Positions 36,035-46,053 of a DNA stretch of 64,000 bases are shown piece by piece. The stretch's first letter is position 1, and every line of letters starts with the position of its first letter. This DNA is from an uncultured Bacteroidales bacterium (lineage in GTDB: Bacteria > Bacteroidota > Bacteroidia > Bacteroidales > UBA4417), in assembly GCA_903879715.1 (NCBI GenBank), contig CAIRMR010000024.1, positions 28,402 to 92,401 of the forward strand, in the 5' to 3' direction. The notes under the pieces are model-generated. The model made no database searches, was not told the origin of the DNA, and saw only the letters and a program-made list of their open reading frames with translations. The position numbers were made by a program, and so were the translations under genes.

Positions 36035-39000
36035 TTGTTGAGAATCATTAAGTTGTTAATCAGGAAAAATATAATTCTGATTCTGTGGCTGTTAGCGTTA
36101 CTGTTACCTCTGGTATCGATAGCGCAGTCTCAGTCTCAGAGGCATGTAATTTCCTGGAGTAAGCCGTCAGTTTATTCTGTTGATGATACGCTATTTAAAA
36201 ATATTTCATTTGAAGGTGCCTGCTATTCCGGAATAAAAGCTTTGCCAATATGGAATGAAACTTTTTTTATTGATAAAATTTCTGATAGTGTTTTGATCGA
36301 TAATTGCATATTTATACCCCTTTCAGCAGATGAACAGGTTCTCATACAGGATTTTGAAAAACAAGTTCATGCCGAATTCTCGTACACTTCAAAAAAAGTT
36401 ATTAGTCAAAAGCAGAGTGGTGTTCATATTGAGATGCTGCCATTTATAAGAGAAAAAACTACAAACCAGGTAATGAAATTGTCCTCTTTCCGGATTCAGT
36501 TTGTTGAGCAGCAATTGACATTGAAAAGCTCAGTTCAGAGTTATGCCTCAAATTCAGTCCTTTTGCAGGGAAGCTGGTATAAGATTGGAATAACCCAGAC
36601 CGGAATATACCAGATAGGATATAACGATCTTGTAGCGATGGGAATTAATCCGGAAACGCTTAATCCTTCAAAAATCGGTATTTACAGCCGAGGAGGAACA
36701 ATGCTTCCCGAAGCCAATTCAGCAGTCCGTGCCGATGATCTTCCTGAAAATGCTATTGAAGTTACAGGGCAAAGTGATGGCTCGTTCGACAAAACGGATC
36801 ATATCCTGTTTTATGGACAGGGGCCGGTTACCTGGCAATACAACAACACGGGAAAAATGTGGGAACATATTTCACATTTGTACGCGGATACTGTTTGCTA
36901 TTTTCTTACTACTGACCAGGGTTCCGGGAAACGGATATCCTTGAAAGAAAGCCTGCTCGCAACTGAAACAGATATTGTTGATTCGTATGATTACTATACT
37001 TTTTATGAAGAAAATAATCTGAACCTGATTAAATCGGGCCGGCAATGGTTTGCACAGATTTTCGATTTTATCCCCGAAAGGTCTTTTCCGTTCAATATAC
37101 CTCCTTTGGCTACCGGTGGTGAAGTTAAAGTGCGTTCTGTTACTGCCGCAAGTTCAACACTAGCCAGTACTTTTGAGTTTCATTTAGGCACACAGTCGTG
37201 GAGCTCAATACTTTCGCCTGTTTCAACATACAAGGACAGCCCTGTTGCCACGGGGGCAATTGCATATAAATCGCTACAGTCGGTTACTCTGCCGTTAAAA
37301 ATTGATATGCGTTACAATAAAACAACAACTTTAGGAGTAGGATACCTTGATTTAATTGATGTAAATGCCAGGTGCGATTTAAGATTCACCGGTGGCCAGC
37401 TTGATTTTCGGGACATCCGTACTTCAGGTGCTGGCCACACTGCAAAATTCCGTGTTCGTGAAGCAGCCGGCAAAGCCAGATTATGGGAGGTTACAAATCC
37501 TTTAAAGGTTACAGCCATAAATGCGTTAATTGAAGGCAATGACCTGGTTTTCAAATTTTCATCGGATACAATTAGTCAATTTGTCGCCTTTGATGAAAAT
37601 CAGTTGCTGAAACCTCATTTTGTATCGAAAATAAAGAATCAGGACCTGCATGCAATAAGCGGGGCCGATATGCTAATTCTTGCTCCCCAGGCGTTTATGC
37701 CGCAAGCCGTACGCTTGGCGACCTTTCATTCAAATGTATCAGACCTTAACGTTCTGGTTCTTGATCCTGTTACCATTTATAACGAATTTTCCTCCGGGAC
37801 CACCGATATTACCGCGATCCGGGATTTCCTGAAAATGCTGTATGACAAATCACTTTCATCCGGGACACCTAAATACCTGCTTCTTTTCGGGGATGCATCT
37901 TACGATTACAAAGATAAAATTTCGTCAAATACCAATTTTATTCCATCCTGGCAATCTCCTGAATCATTTAGCCCGATTAGTTCATTGGTGTCGGATGACT
38001 ATTATGGAATGCTCGACTATAACGAAGGGCAGTCGTATACTGATCTTATCGATCTGGGAATAGGCAGGTTGCCGGTTAAAACTCCTGAAGAAGCAGAACA
38101 GGCTGTAGATAAAATTATAAACTATTCTGTGAAATCAGCGGCAAATTCAGGCGATTGGCAAAATATGGTCACTTTTGTAGCCGATGATGAAGATTTAAAT
38201 GAGCATATATCCCAGGCAGAGCAAATGGCTCAGGATATTGAGAATAATTATCCTGATATTAACCTGGATAAAATTTACCTTGATTCCTATGTTCAGATCG
38301 CCACACCAAGTGGGAATCGTTATCCTGATGCAAACAAGGCTATCACGCAACGGGTTGAAAAAGGATGTCTTATTCTAAATTACACCGGTCATGGTGGCGA
38401 AACAGGCCTGGCACATGAACAGGTGGTTACTGTAAGTGAAATTTTCAATTGGTCTAATTCCGGTAATCTGCCCGTGTTTGTCACAGCTACATGCGAATTC
38501 AGCCGCTTTGATGACCCCGGACGCACATCTGCGGGTGAAATGGTTTTCCTTAATCCCAAAGGCGGTGGAATCGGACTTTTTACAACAACCAGGCCAACCT
38601 ATGGAAGCCCAAACTTTGAGCTGAATAAAAAATTCTATCAATACGCAATGAGTACGTTTAATGGCATAAGGATCAGCATGGGTGATATTATCAGGAACTC
38701 CAAGCGCGACAAAGGTGCCAACGAAAATGGACGAAAATATGTATTGCTTGGTGATCCTGCTTTGCAGATTGACTTTCCTGCACTGAACATTATCACCAGT
38801 TCCGTTAATGGCCATGTTGCCGGTGCCAGTGCGGATACCCTGAAAGCTTATATGGAAGTTACAATTGAAGGTTTTGTTGCTGACAACCAGGGAAAGCTGG
38901 TTCCTGATTTTAACGGTACTGTATTTCCATCCGTATTTGATAAATCGTCACAACTTAAAACATTAGCTAACGATGGAGGAGCTGAATATTCGTTCATGCT

Positions 39001-39859
39001 ACGTAAAAACCTGCTTTATAAAGGGAAAGTTAATGTGGTTGGTGGCAGGTTCAGTTTTGCATTTATAGTTCCCAAAGATATTGCGTACCGGTATGATTCA
39101 GGGAAAATAAGTTATTATGCTACCGATGGAACCCGCGATGCTTCAGGTTATTACTCTGATATTATTGTTGGAGGTTCATCTCAGCCGGATGTTATTGATA
39201 ACAATGGACCCGAAATATATTTATACATGAACAGCGATAAGTTTCACGATGGTGGTATCACTGATCAGAATGCCAGGTTACTTGCCGTAGTTAGTGACGA
39301 AAATGGGATAAACACAATTGGAAACGGTATAGGTCATGATATAACTGCCGTTTTGGATGGGAACACCTCTGATCCGTTTATACTTAATGCTTTTTACCAA
39401 TCCGATATCAATACGTTTAAAAGCGGATATATTTGGTTTCCTTTTTCAATGCTTTCGCAGGGCGAACACACATTAGCAGTGAAGGTTTGGGATGTTTTTA
39501 ATAATTCATCTGAATCCGAAATCCATTTTGTAGTCTATCCTTCCGGTGATTTTGTGATTTCAAAAACATACAATTATCCAAATCCTTTCACTGAATATAC
39601 TGATATTGTATTTGAGCATAATCAGCAGAATGTGGAGTTTGCCGCGCATGCCGAAATATATTCCATAACAGGGCAATTAATCAGGGTAATTGAACAAACA
39701 TCTGCGCAGATTGGTTCTGTAAGCAGTCCGATACGCTGGGATGGAATTAGTGATCAGGGCCGTAAAGTTCCTCCGGGAATTTATGTATATCACATGAAAG
39801 TGAGTACATCAGGCGGGTTGTATTCGCAAACATCAGGTAAAATGATCTTCCAAAAGTAA
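36035..39859 (+). CDS. porU: T9SS sortase PorU, first tandem copy
   Basis: Gingipain-family (C25) sortase that removes the C-terminal signal of T9SS cargo at the outer membrane. 1274 residues. The start is taken as TTG 36035, which is followed by a basic, then hydrophobic signal sequence (LILWLLALLLPLVSIAQS); no ATG is available. The catalytic pair appears intact: His 786 in NYTGHGGETGLAHEQ and Cys 820 in FVTATCEFSRFDDPG. A FlgD-like/CTD end (YPNPFTEYTDI to GKMIFQK) is present. The next gene, 24 bases on, is a full second homologue. Divergent from the PorP/SprF gene. Confidence 0.94.
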   Translation: MLRIIKLLIRKNIILILWLLALLLPLVSIAQSQSQRHVISWSKPSVYSVDDTLFKNISFEGACYSGIKALPIWNETFFIDKISDSVLIDNCIFIPLSADEQVLIQDFEKQVHAEFSYTSKKVISQKQSGVHIEMLPFIREKTTNQVMKLSSFRIQFVEQQLTLKSSVQSYASNSVLLQGSWYKIGITQTGIYQIGYNDLVAMGINPETLNPSKIGIYSRGGTMLPEANSAVRADDLPENAIEVTGQSDGSFDKTDHILFYGQGPVTWQYNNTGKMWEHISHLYADTVCYFLTTDQGSGKRISLKESLLATETDIVDSYDYYTFYEENNLNLIKSGRQWFAQIFDFIPERSFPFNIPPLATGGEVKVRSVTAASSTLASTFEFHLGTQSWSSILSPVSTYKDSPVATGAIAYKSLQSVTLPLKIDMRYNKTTTLGVGYLDLIDVNARCDLRFTGGQLDFRDIRTSGAGHTAKFRVREAAGKARLWEVTNPLKVTAINALIEGNDLVFKFSSDTISQFVAFDENQLLKPHFVSKIKNQDLHAISGADMLILAPQAFMPQAVRLATFHSNVSDLNVLVLDPVTIYNEFSSGTTDITAIRDFLKMLYDKSLSSGTPKYLLLFGDASYDYKDKISSNTNFIPSWQSPESFSPISSLVSDDYYGMLDYNEGQSYTDLIDLGIGRLPVKTPEEAEQAVDKIINYSVKSAANSGDWQNMVTFVADDEDLNEHISQAEQMAQDIENNYPDINLDKIYLDSYVQIATPSGNRYPDANKAITQRVEKGCLILNYTGHGGETGLAHEQVVTVSEIFNWSNSGNLPVFVTATCEFSRFDDPGRTSAGEMVFLNPKGGGIGLFTTTRPTYGSPNFELNKKFYQYAMSTFNGIRISMGDIIRNSKRDKGANENGRKYVLLGDPALQIDFPALNIITSSVNGHVAGASADTLKAYMEVTIEGFVADNQGKLVPDFNGTVFPSVFDKSSQLKTLANDGGAEYSFMLRKNLLYKGKVNVVGGRFSFAFIVPKDIAYRYDSGKISYYATDGTRDASGYYSDIIVGGSSQPDVIDNNGPEIYLYMNSDKFHDGGITDQNARLLAVVSDENGINTIGNGIGHDITAVLDGNTSDPFILNAFYQSDINTFKSGYIWFPFSMLSQGEHTLAVKVWDVFNNSSESEIHFVVYPSGDFVISKTYNYPNPFTEYTDIVFEHNQQNVEFAAHAEIYSITGQLIRVIEQTSAQIGSVSSPIRWDGISDQGRKVPPGIYVYHMKVSTSGGLYSQTSGKMIFQK

Positions 39860-39883
39860 TTCATTGATAATCGAGTTGGTTTT

Positions 39884-42800
39884 ATGATAAAAAATCTGAA
39901 AATATATACTACTGTATTTATAATACTTCTGGCGCCAATTGTGCTTCTGGGACAGGGGATGCAGAAAAAAGTAGTCCTTAACTGGAAAGGCCAGCAAACC
40001 ATCCAGGGTATAAACGATGAGTCATTAAAAGTCTTATTCGCTGATGGTGTGTCGTACAATGCGTTAAAAAATTATACCCCGGAATACCACGAAAAATTCA
40101 AGCTTCCCGCAAATGCAGGCAGTTGTGACATTTTAGTAACACATACGGAATGGGAACCAGTCAGCAATGAACTGCTGAGTTTGTTAACCTATTCACTCCA
40201 GCCGGATGAAACTTTTTCGCCCAAAACTGAAACAGGTACCGAAAGAGGAACTGAAATGGCTATGCTTAGTCTGGTACCCGTGGTTGTGAATCCGGATGGT
40301 GGTATTATGCGCCTCAAATCCTTTACTATCGATATTGTATACATTCCTTCCAAATCAAAAGAAACAACTCTTAAATCCACAAATTACGCCACCCATTCGG
40401 TTCTTGCCCAGGGTAACTGGTATAAGATTCAGCTAAATAAAACAGGTGTTTATAAAGTAACGTATGCCGAAATACAGGCTATGGGTGTTGATATGGCAAC
40501 CGTTACGCCAAACACTGTCAGGTTATTCGGAAATGGAGGCGGTATTTTGCCGGAAGCAAATAAAGCTATCCGATATGACGATCTTACCGAGAATGCCATC
40601 AGTGTAGTAACTGCCAGCCAGGGCGTTTTCGCTCCCGGAGATTATATCCTTTTTTATGGAACAGGTCCCAATAGCATTACTTATAATAAAACAGTCAGAA
40701 AATTTGAACATACTCTGAATGTTTATTCTGATTATACATATTACTTTTTGAATTTCGATGGAGGAACCGGTCTGAGGATTGAAGATCAGGAACAACCTTC
40801 ACTCACACCGACATATACCTGTACAAGTTTCACCGAAGGTGTCTTTTATGAAAAAGATATCCTTAATGGTATTAGTTCCGGAAAAGACTGGCTTGGTGAA
40901 CGCATGGACGGTAACACCAGGGTTTTTGAATTACCAGAATTTACATTCCCAAATGTCAGCACTGGGAAGCAATCAACAATCCGTTACCGGGTAGCTGCAC
41001 AGGCTACAGCTAAAACAGACTTTACTGTTAATGTAAACGGGACCCTGGTTGGATCACCCTGGTGTTACCAGTCAGGTCTGTACGATTTTGCTATCGAAAG
41101 AATTGAAACAAAAGCATTTTCAACATCCACGGAGAAAGTAAAAGTTTCTTTTCAATATAACGGAGGAGGAACATTTAAGGGCTACCTCGATTGGGTTGAA
41201 CTTAATGTGCCCCGAGACCTGAAATTTACAGGCGGTCAGATGGCTTTTGCTGATCCTTCATCTGTAAATTCAGGTGCAGTAACTGAATTCCAGCTTCAGG
41301 CATCAACATCAAATGTTGTTATTTGGGAAGTATCCAATCCGCTAAAGGTGAAACGTGTTGCGGCAAGTCTCCAGGGTGATATCAGCAAATTTGTTTTACA
41401 TACCGATTCTCTACGGCAGTTTGTTGCGTGGGATAATTCCTCCTTTCTGACGACAAAATTTACAGAAAAAGTCGTTAATCAGGATTTACATGGAATTGCC
41501 TCCGCCGATATGCTTATAGTTACAAACAAGGATTTCGTAGCCCAGGCTAACAGGCTGGCCGAACATCACCGTACATTTGATGGATTCAAAGTAACAGTGG
41601 CTACCAACGAACAGATTTATAACGAATTTTCTTCAGGATCACCTGATATAGTTGCAATTCGTGATTTTACCCGTTTGTTGTATCAAAAGCCTGAAGCAGG
41701 GCTTAAACTCCGTTACCTGTTGCTTTTCGGAGATGGTTCGTATGATTATAAGGACCATATTCCGTCCAATACCAATCGTGTTCTTACTTTTCAGACCAAA
41801 CAATCTCTCAATTATGTGTATTCCTACGCCAGCGATGATTTTTATGGCTTACTCGATGCAAACGAAGGCGATAATGCAGTTGGATTTATGGATATCGGGA
41901 TAGGCCGCTTTCCTGTAAACACCTATGAGCAGGCAACCAATGCGGTTGACAAATGTTTGTTTTATGCCACGAATAGTGAAGCATCTATGGGTGATTGGCG
42001 CAATAAGCTTCTTTTTATTGCTGACAATGGTAACTCCAATACTCATTTTAGCCAGGTTGAATATTCCATAACCCCGGTAGTCAGCAAAATTGCCCCCGTT
42101 TTTAATATAAACAAAGCCTATATCGATGCTTTTATACAAGTTGCAACCCCTGCCGGACAGCGATGCCCGGATGTAAATACAGCAATAGGCACAAATATCG
42201 AAAACGGCGTTCTTTTAATTAACTATACGGGTCATGGAGGAGAAACCGGATGGGCTGAAGAAGCTATTCTTACCATACGTGAAATCAATGCCTGGACGAA
42301 CTACAATCATATGCCAGTATTTATGACAGCAACCTGTGAGTTTAGCCGGTATGACGATCCTTTGCGGGTTTCGGCAGGTGAACAGGTGTTCCTTAATCCT
42401 GTGGGAGGTGGAATAGCTTTGTTTACAACCACCCGCCTGGCTAATTCGCAAACTAATAAGGATCTCACAATTTATTTTTACGATACACTTTTTGCCAAGT
42501 ATAACGGCGAATATCCTCGTTTCGGTGATGTAATTGCCTATGCTAAAAATATGATGGGAAACGGGGAAGCTTCGCTTATCCGTAATTTCGTGCTGCTGGG
42601 TGATCCGGCATTAAAGTTGGCTTATCCTAAATATGAGGTGATAACCACCAAAATAAACGGTCATGATATCTTAAACTATACAGATACAATTTCTGCAATG
42701 AAGGCTGTTGAAATTAATGGTATTGTAGCAGATGCCTCCGGAAATAAACTAAGCGGGTTTACAGGCATTCTCGATGTTAAGGTTTTCGATAAACCCCGCA

Positions 42801-43708
42801 CTCTGATGACTTTAGGAGGTATAGCCACCGATTACCCCGCTCCGTATAAAATACAGGAAAATTATATCTACCAGGGAAGAGCTACAGTTACAAACGGTGA
42901 TTTTACTGTAAAATTTATCGTTCCACGCGATATTAATTATAGTTTTGGTGTTGGTAAAATATCGTATTATGCCCAAAACGGAAGTACGGATGCTAACGGT
43001 TTTTGCACAAAGTTTGTTATTGGAGGATCCGGGAATGAAAGTGCTGATATTGCAGGTCCTCAGATTTCGCTATTCATGGATAGCCCGAATTTTATTGATG
43101 GCGGAATTACCGGAGCTACACCAACCTTACTTGCACATCTGAGCGATCTGAGCGGTATTAATACCATTAGTAATGCCATTGGTCATGATATTGTTGCTAC
43201 CATTGACGGGGATAATTCAACAGCTATTGTACTGAATAGTTACTACAGTGCCGACCTCGACAGTTATAGTTCGGGCCAGGTAGCGTATAAATTTCCAAAA
43301 CTTTCTGAAGGCCCTCATACGCTTACGCTGAAAGCCTGGGATGTTTTCAATAATTCGTCTGAATCAACCATCCGTTTTACTGTGGATCAGAATTTGCAGA
43401 TCAGCATCACAACTATGAATGTGTATCCTAATCCTTTCCGCGATGAAGTTAAAGTGGATTTTGAAACAAATTTGTTTGATACGCAAATAGAAGCCTATCT
43501 CGAAATCTTTAATATTAACGGTTCCATGGTTGCTTCAACTGAAAGTAAAGTATTCCTTTCACAAGGAAACTATGCCAGCCAGATAATCTGGAATGGTCAT
43601 AATGCGTCTGGTTCAGTTGTTACTCCAGGTGTTTATCTTATCAGCGTGAGGGCAAGTGATGGTAAGTCAGAAACTGTAAAAGCATCCAGGCTGATAAAAG
43701 TGAAATAG
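39884..43708 (+). CDS. porU: T9SS sortase PorU, second tandem copy
   Basis: Second C25 sortase homologue, also exactly 1274 residues. ATG 39884 is followed by a signal peptide (about 1-25, ending LLGQG). Catalytic His 784 (NYTGHGGETGWAEEA) and Cys 818 (FMTATCEFSRYDDPL) are kept, so both copies should be active. The same domain order is seen as in the first copy, with a C-terminal NPFRDEVKVDF type end (VKASRLIKVK). The two proteins align through many shared motifs (for example NYTGHGGETG and the AGEQVFLNP-like stretch) but are clearly diverged, so this is an old duplication. Confidence 0.93.
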   Translation: MIKNLKIYTTVFIILLAPIVLLGQGMQKKVVLNWKGQQTIQGINDESLKVLFADGVSYNALKNYTPEYHEKFKLPANAGSCDILVTHTEWEPVSNELLSLLTYSLQPDETFSPKTETGTERGTEMAMLSLVPVVVNPDGGIMRLKSFTIDIVYIPSKSKETTLKSTNYATHSVLAQGNWYKIQLNKTGVYKVTYAEIQAMGVDMATVTPNTVRLFGNGGGILPEANKAIRYDDLTENAISVVTASQGVFAPGDYILFYGTGPNSITYNKTVRKFEHTLNVYSDYTYYFLNFDGGTGLRIEDQEQPSLTPTYTCTSFTEGVFYEKDILNGISSGKDWLGERMDGNTRVFELPEFTFPNVSTGKQSTIRYRVAAQATAKTDFTVNVNGTLVGSPWCYQSGLYDFAIERIETKAFSTSTEKVKVSFQYNGGGTFKGYLDWVELNVPRDLKFTGGQMAFADPSSVNSGAVTEFQLQASTSNVVIWEVSNPLKVKRVAASLQGDISKFVLHTDSLRQFVAWDNSSFLTTKFTEKVVNQDLHGIASADMLIVTNKDFVAQANRLAEHHRTFDGFKVTVATNEQIYNEFSSGSPDIVAIRDFTRLLYQKPEAGLKLRYLLLFGDGSYDYKDHIPSNTNRVLTFQTKQSLNYVYSYASDDFYGLLDANEGDNAVGFMDIGIGRFPVNTYEQATNAVDKCLFYATNSEASMGDWRNKLLFIADNGNSNTHFSQVEYSITPVVSKIAPVFNINKAYIDAFIQVATPAGQRCPDVNTAIGTNIENGVLLINYTGHGGETGWAEEAILTIREINAWTNYNHMPVFMTATCEFSRYDDPLRVSAGEQVFLNPVGGGIALFTTTRLANSQTNKDLTIYFYDTLFAKYNGEYPRFGDVIAYAKNMMGNGEASLIRNFVLLGDPALKLAYPKYEVITTKINGHDILNYTDTISAMKAVEINGIVADASGNKLSGFTGILDVKVFDKPRTLMTLGGIATDYPAPYKIQENYIYQGRATVTNGDFTVKFIVPRDINYSFGVGKISYYAQNGSTDANGFCTKFVIGGSGNESADIAGPQISLFMDSPNFIDGGITGATPTLLAHLSDLSGINTISNAIGHDIVATIDGDNSTAIVLNSYYSADLDSYSSGQVAYKFPKLSEGPHTLTLKAWDVFNNSSESTIRFTVDQNLQISITTMNVYPNPFRDEVKVDFETNLFDTQIEAYLEIFNINGSMVASTESKVFLSQGNYASQIIWNGHNASGSVVTPGVYLISVRASDGKSETVKASRLIKVK

Positions 43709-43805
43709 ATAGTGAATAGTGTTGCTTCGCTTTGCTCGCAATGACAACTCGCAATGACAGGGAATAGCGATGCGCTGAGCGGAGTCGAAGCGTGAATAGT
43801 TGAGC
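43709..43805. repeat. REP-like repeats after porU
   Basis: GTTGCTTCGCTTTGCTCGC, then AATGACAACTCGCAATGACAG and GCGATGCGCTGAGCGGAGTCGAAGCG: palindromic GC-rich words related to those at 21721 and 62160. Confidence 0.65.
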
Positions 43806-43974
43806 GTGAAACCTGAAACCCTGAATCAAACAAAGCCAAATCTGAAATTCTTAATCCAATTAATTCATACTCATCGCCCTGCGGATAAAAACTCTAATCC
43901 ATGCAATAACATTTTATTATCACCGTTAATGATTTGGATAATTATAATAAGTAAATTCGCGACTTTATTTTTAA

Positions 43975-45129
43975 ATGCTTATGACACCCGGAAAACAAAC
44001 ATTTCTCGCATTTTTATTGCTGATTGCAGCTTCAAGTACAACAATAGCACAAACAACAGATCCTGATAATTATATTGGCCAGTTTAATCCCATTACGACT
44101 GCTGTTCCATTCTTAGGTATATCTCCTGATGCACGGGGAGGTGCAATGGGTGATGCCGGTGTAGCATCAGAACCCGATGCCTATTCAATGCATTACAATC
44201 CGGCAAAGTACGCGTTTATTAAAAAAGATATGGGTATAGGTATTTCATACAGCCCATGGCTTAAAGGTCTTACTAATGACATCAGCCTGGCGTACCTGAG
44301 TGCTTTCAAGCGTATTGACAAGAGTTCAGCGGTAGCCTTGTCACTTCGCTACTTCAGTCTTGGTGGTATAACTTTTACTGATAATAACGGATGGGTTATT
44401 GGCGATTACAATCCCAACGAGTTTGCAGTTGATGCCGCCTATTCACGTTTACTGACTCCAACTCTTTCGATGTCAATTGCCGGAAGATTTATTCATTCCA
44501 ACCTTACACAGGGGCAGGATGTAGGCGGAGAGGCTACCAAACCTGGGAATTCGTATGCTGCTGATGTTTCTTTATTTCAGCGATTCCCTGTTGAGTTCGA
44601 TAAAATTGAAGGTAATTTCTCCTGGGGTTTAAATATCTCAAATATCGGTACCAAAATCTCATACGATTATACGAATGATCCTAACAGAAAAGACTTTATT
44701 CCTACCAATCTGAAAATTGGCCCTTCGCTTACCCTTAATCTGGATGATTACAACCAGATGTCGTTTATGGTTGATTTTAATAAATTACTTGTGCCGACTC
44801 CAGGTACGAATGATTCTGTTTCAACAATGGTGGGTATGATCCATTCATTTTATGATGCGCCGGGCGGCTTTAAAGAAGAAATGAAAGAAATTAATATCTC
44901 TGCCGGTATGGAATACTGGTACGCGCAGCAGTTCGCTATCAGAGGCGGATTTTTCTATGAAAACAAAGATAAAGGCGACCGTAAATTTTTTACCATGGGA
45001 GCAGGATTCCGTTACAATATTCTGGGAATTGATTTCTCCTATCTAATTCCTCTCGAAACACAAAATCCACTGGCGCATACACTAAGATTTTCGCTGCTGA
45101 TCAATTTTGATTCTCCGTCTTTGAAATAA
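43975..45129 (+). CDS. porV: T9SS outer-membrane protein PorV (LptO)
   Basis: FadL-like outer-membrane barrel that shuttles T9SS cargo from the translocon to the PorU sortase. 384 residues with a signal peptide (about 1-26) and the PorV signature PFLGISPDARGGAMGDAG (about 46-63) and EPDAYSMHYNPAKYAF (about 67-82). The last strand ends TLRFSLLINFD. It lies 266 bases after the second porU, and a terminator follows, closing the porU-porU-porV unit. Confidence 0.95.
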   Translation: MLMTPGKQTFLAFLLLIAASSTTIAQTTDPDNYIGQFNPITTAVPFLGISPDARGGAMGDAGVASEPDAYSMHYNPAKYAFIKKDMGIGISYSPWLKGLTNDISLAYLSAFKRIDKSSAVALSLRYFSLGGITFTDNNGWVIGDYNPNEFAVDAAYSRLLTPTLSMSIAGRFIHSNLTQGQDVGGEATKPGNSYAADVSLFQRFPVEFDKIEGNFSWGLNISNIGTKISYDYTNDPNRKDFIPTNLKIGPSLTLNLDDYNQMSFMVDFNKLLVPTPGTNDSVSTMVGMIHSFYDAPGGFKEEMKEINISAGMEYWYAQQFAIRGGFFYENKDKGDRKFFTMGAGFRYNILGIDFSYLIPLETQNPLAHTLRFSLLINFDSPSLK

Positions 45130-45154
45130 AGATTTTCTGAAATAATTATAATGG

Positions 45155-45184
45155 AAAAGGTTGCCTGATGTGGGCAACCTTTTT
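45155..45184 (+). terminator. Terminator after porV
   Basis: AAAAGGTTGCC / GGCAACCTTTT, 11 pairs, seven-base loop, T-tract. Confidence 0.92.
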
Positions 45185-45235
45185 GGTTTTATCTTAGTCT
45201 ATTCTCAAGGTTTTATCAAAAGTAAAAAAAATAAC

Positions 45236-45350
45236 CTTAGAGAACCGCGAAGGTATACTGCATAGAACTGCAACGCATTACATTAATACAGAATGCCTCT
45301 GCGCAACTCCGCGCCTTCTTTGCGAAACTCTGCGGTAAAAAGACTTTTGA
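45236..45350. repeat. Dispersed repeat remnant (CTCTGCG words)
   Basis: CCTTAGAGAACCGCGAAGG, then CTCTGCGCAACTCCGCGCC and TTTGCGAAACTCTGCGG: repeated short GC-rich words of the same style as the 85-bp repeat at 61.5 kb. No gene. Confidence 0.5.
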
Positions 45351-45375
45351 TACAGCCTCTGCATTAAAAGATAAA

Positions 45376-45846
45376 CTAACCATCCAATAAAACCACGGCA
45401 TAAGCTGAAATGCCTTCTTCCCTGCCTTCAAATCCCAGTCTTTCAGTTGTAGTAGCTTTTATCGAAATCTGATCGGTATTTATATTCAGCAAACCGCTTA
45501 ATGTGTTTCGCATCATTTCAATATAGGGCGCAATTTTAGGAACCTGTACAGCAATGGTAGAATCTATGTTCTGAATGGTAAAACCTTTGGCGGCAAGCAG
45601 GCTCCAGGTTTCAGCGAGCAGTTTTTTACTGTCTATTCCTTTGTACCGCGGATCCGTATCAGGAAAGTGCGTTCCTATATCACCCAATGCAGCTGCGCCT
45701 AATAAAGCATCGCATATGGCATGAATAACTACATCTGCATCCGAATGGCCCAGCAGACCTTTGGAATGTGGTATTTTAATTCCGCCTAGCCACAGGTCGC
45801 GACTTTCAGCAAAACAGTGTACATCGTATCCGAATCCTATGCGCAT
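45376..45846 (-). CDS. ispF: 2-C-methyl-D-erythritol 2,4-cyclodiphosphate synthase
   Basis: Fifth enzyme of the non-mevalonate (MEP) isoprenoid pathway. The 156 residues contain the zinc site GYDVHCF (D8, H10), the family segment [31 protein letters not shown] region (about 30-57) and [19 protein letters not shown]; the ITTTE-like [16 protein letters not shown] end is present. Typical length. No ispD is adjacent. Confidence 0.95.
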   Translation of the reverse strand: MRIGFGYDVHCFAESRDLWLGGIKIPHSKGLLGHSDADVVIHAICDALLGAAALGDIGTHFPDTDPRYKGIDSKKLLAETWSLLAAKGFTIQNIDSTIAVQVPKIAPYIEMMRNTLSGLLNINTDQISIKATTTERLGFEGREEGISAYAVVLLDG

Positions 45847-45849
45847 TTT

Positions 45850-46005
45850 TTGGAGGGTTTAGGTTTTAGGGGTTGGGGATTAAGGGTTAATTGGGAAATT
45901 TTCGATTGTTCAAAGGTTTAAAAGTTCAAGGGTTCAAAGGTTCAAAAGGACTATTTTCTATTTTCTATTTTCTTTTTTCTTTTTTCTGATTGTTCAAAAG
46001 TTCTG
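45850..46005. repeat. Repeat block: GGGTTTAGG, GTTCAAAGG and TATTTTC words
   Basis: Three tandem word families in sequence. The last part (about 45925-46002) matches, in opposite orientation, the block at about 62066-62145, differing mainly by one 7-base CTTTTTT unit. Confidence 0.8.
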
Positions 46006-46053
46006 GTTCATGACTGAAGGGCAGAGGAAAAGAGAAAGGGGGAAATATTTTGT

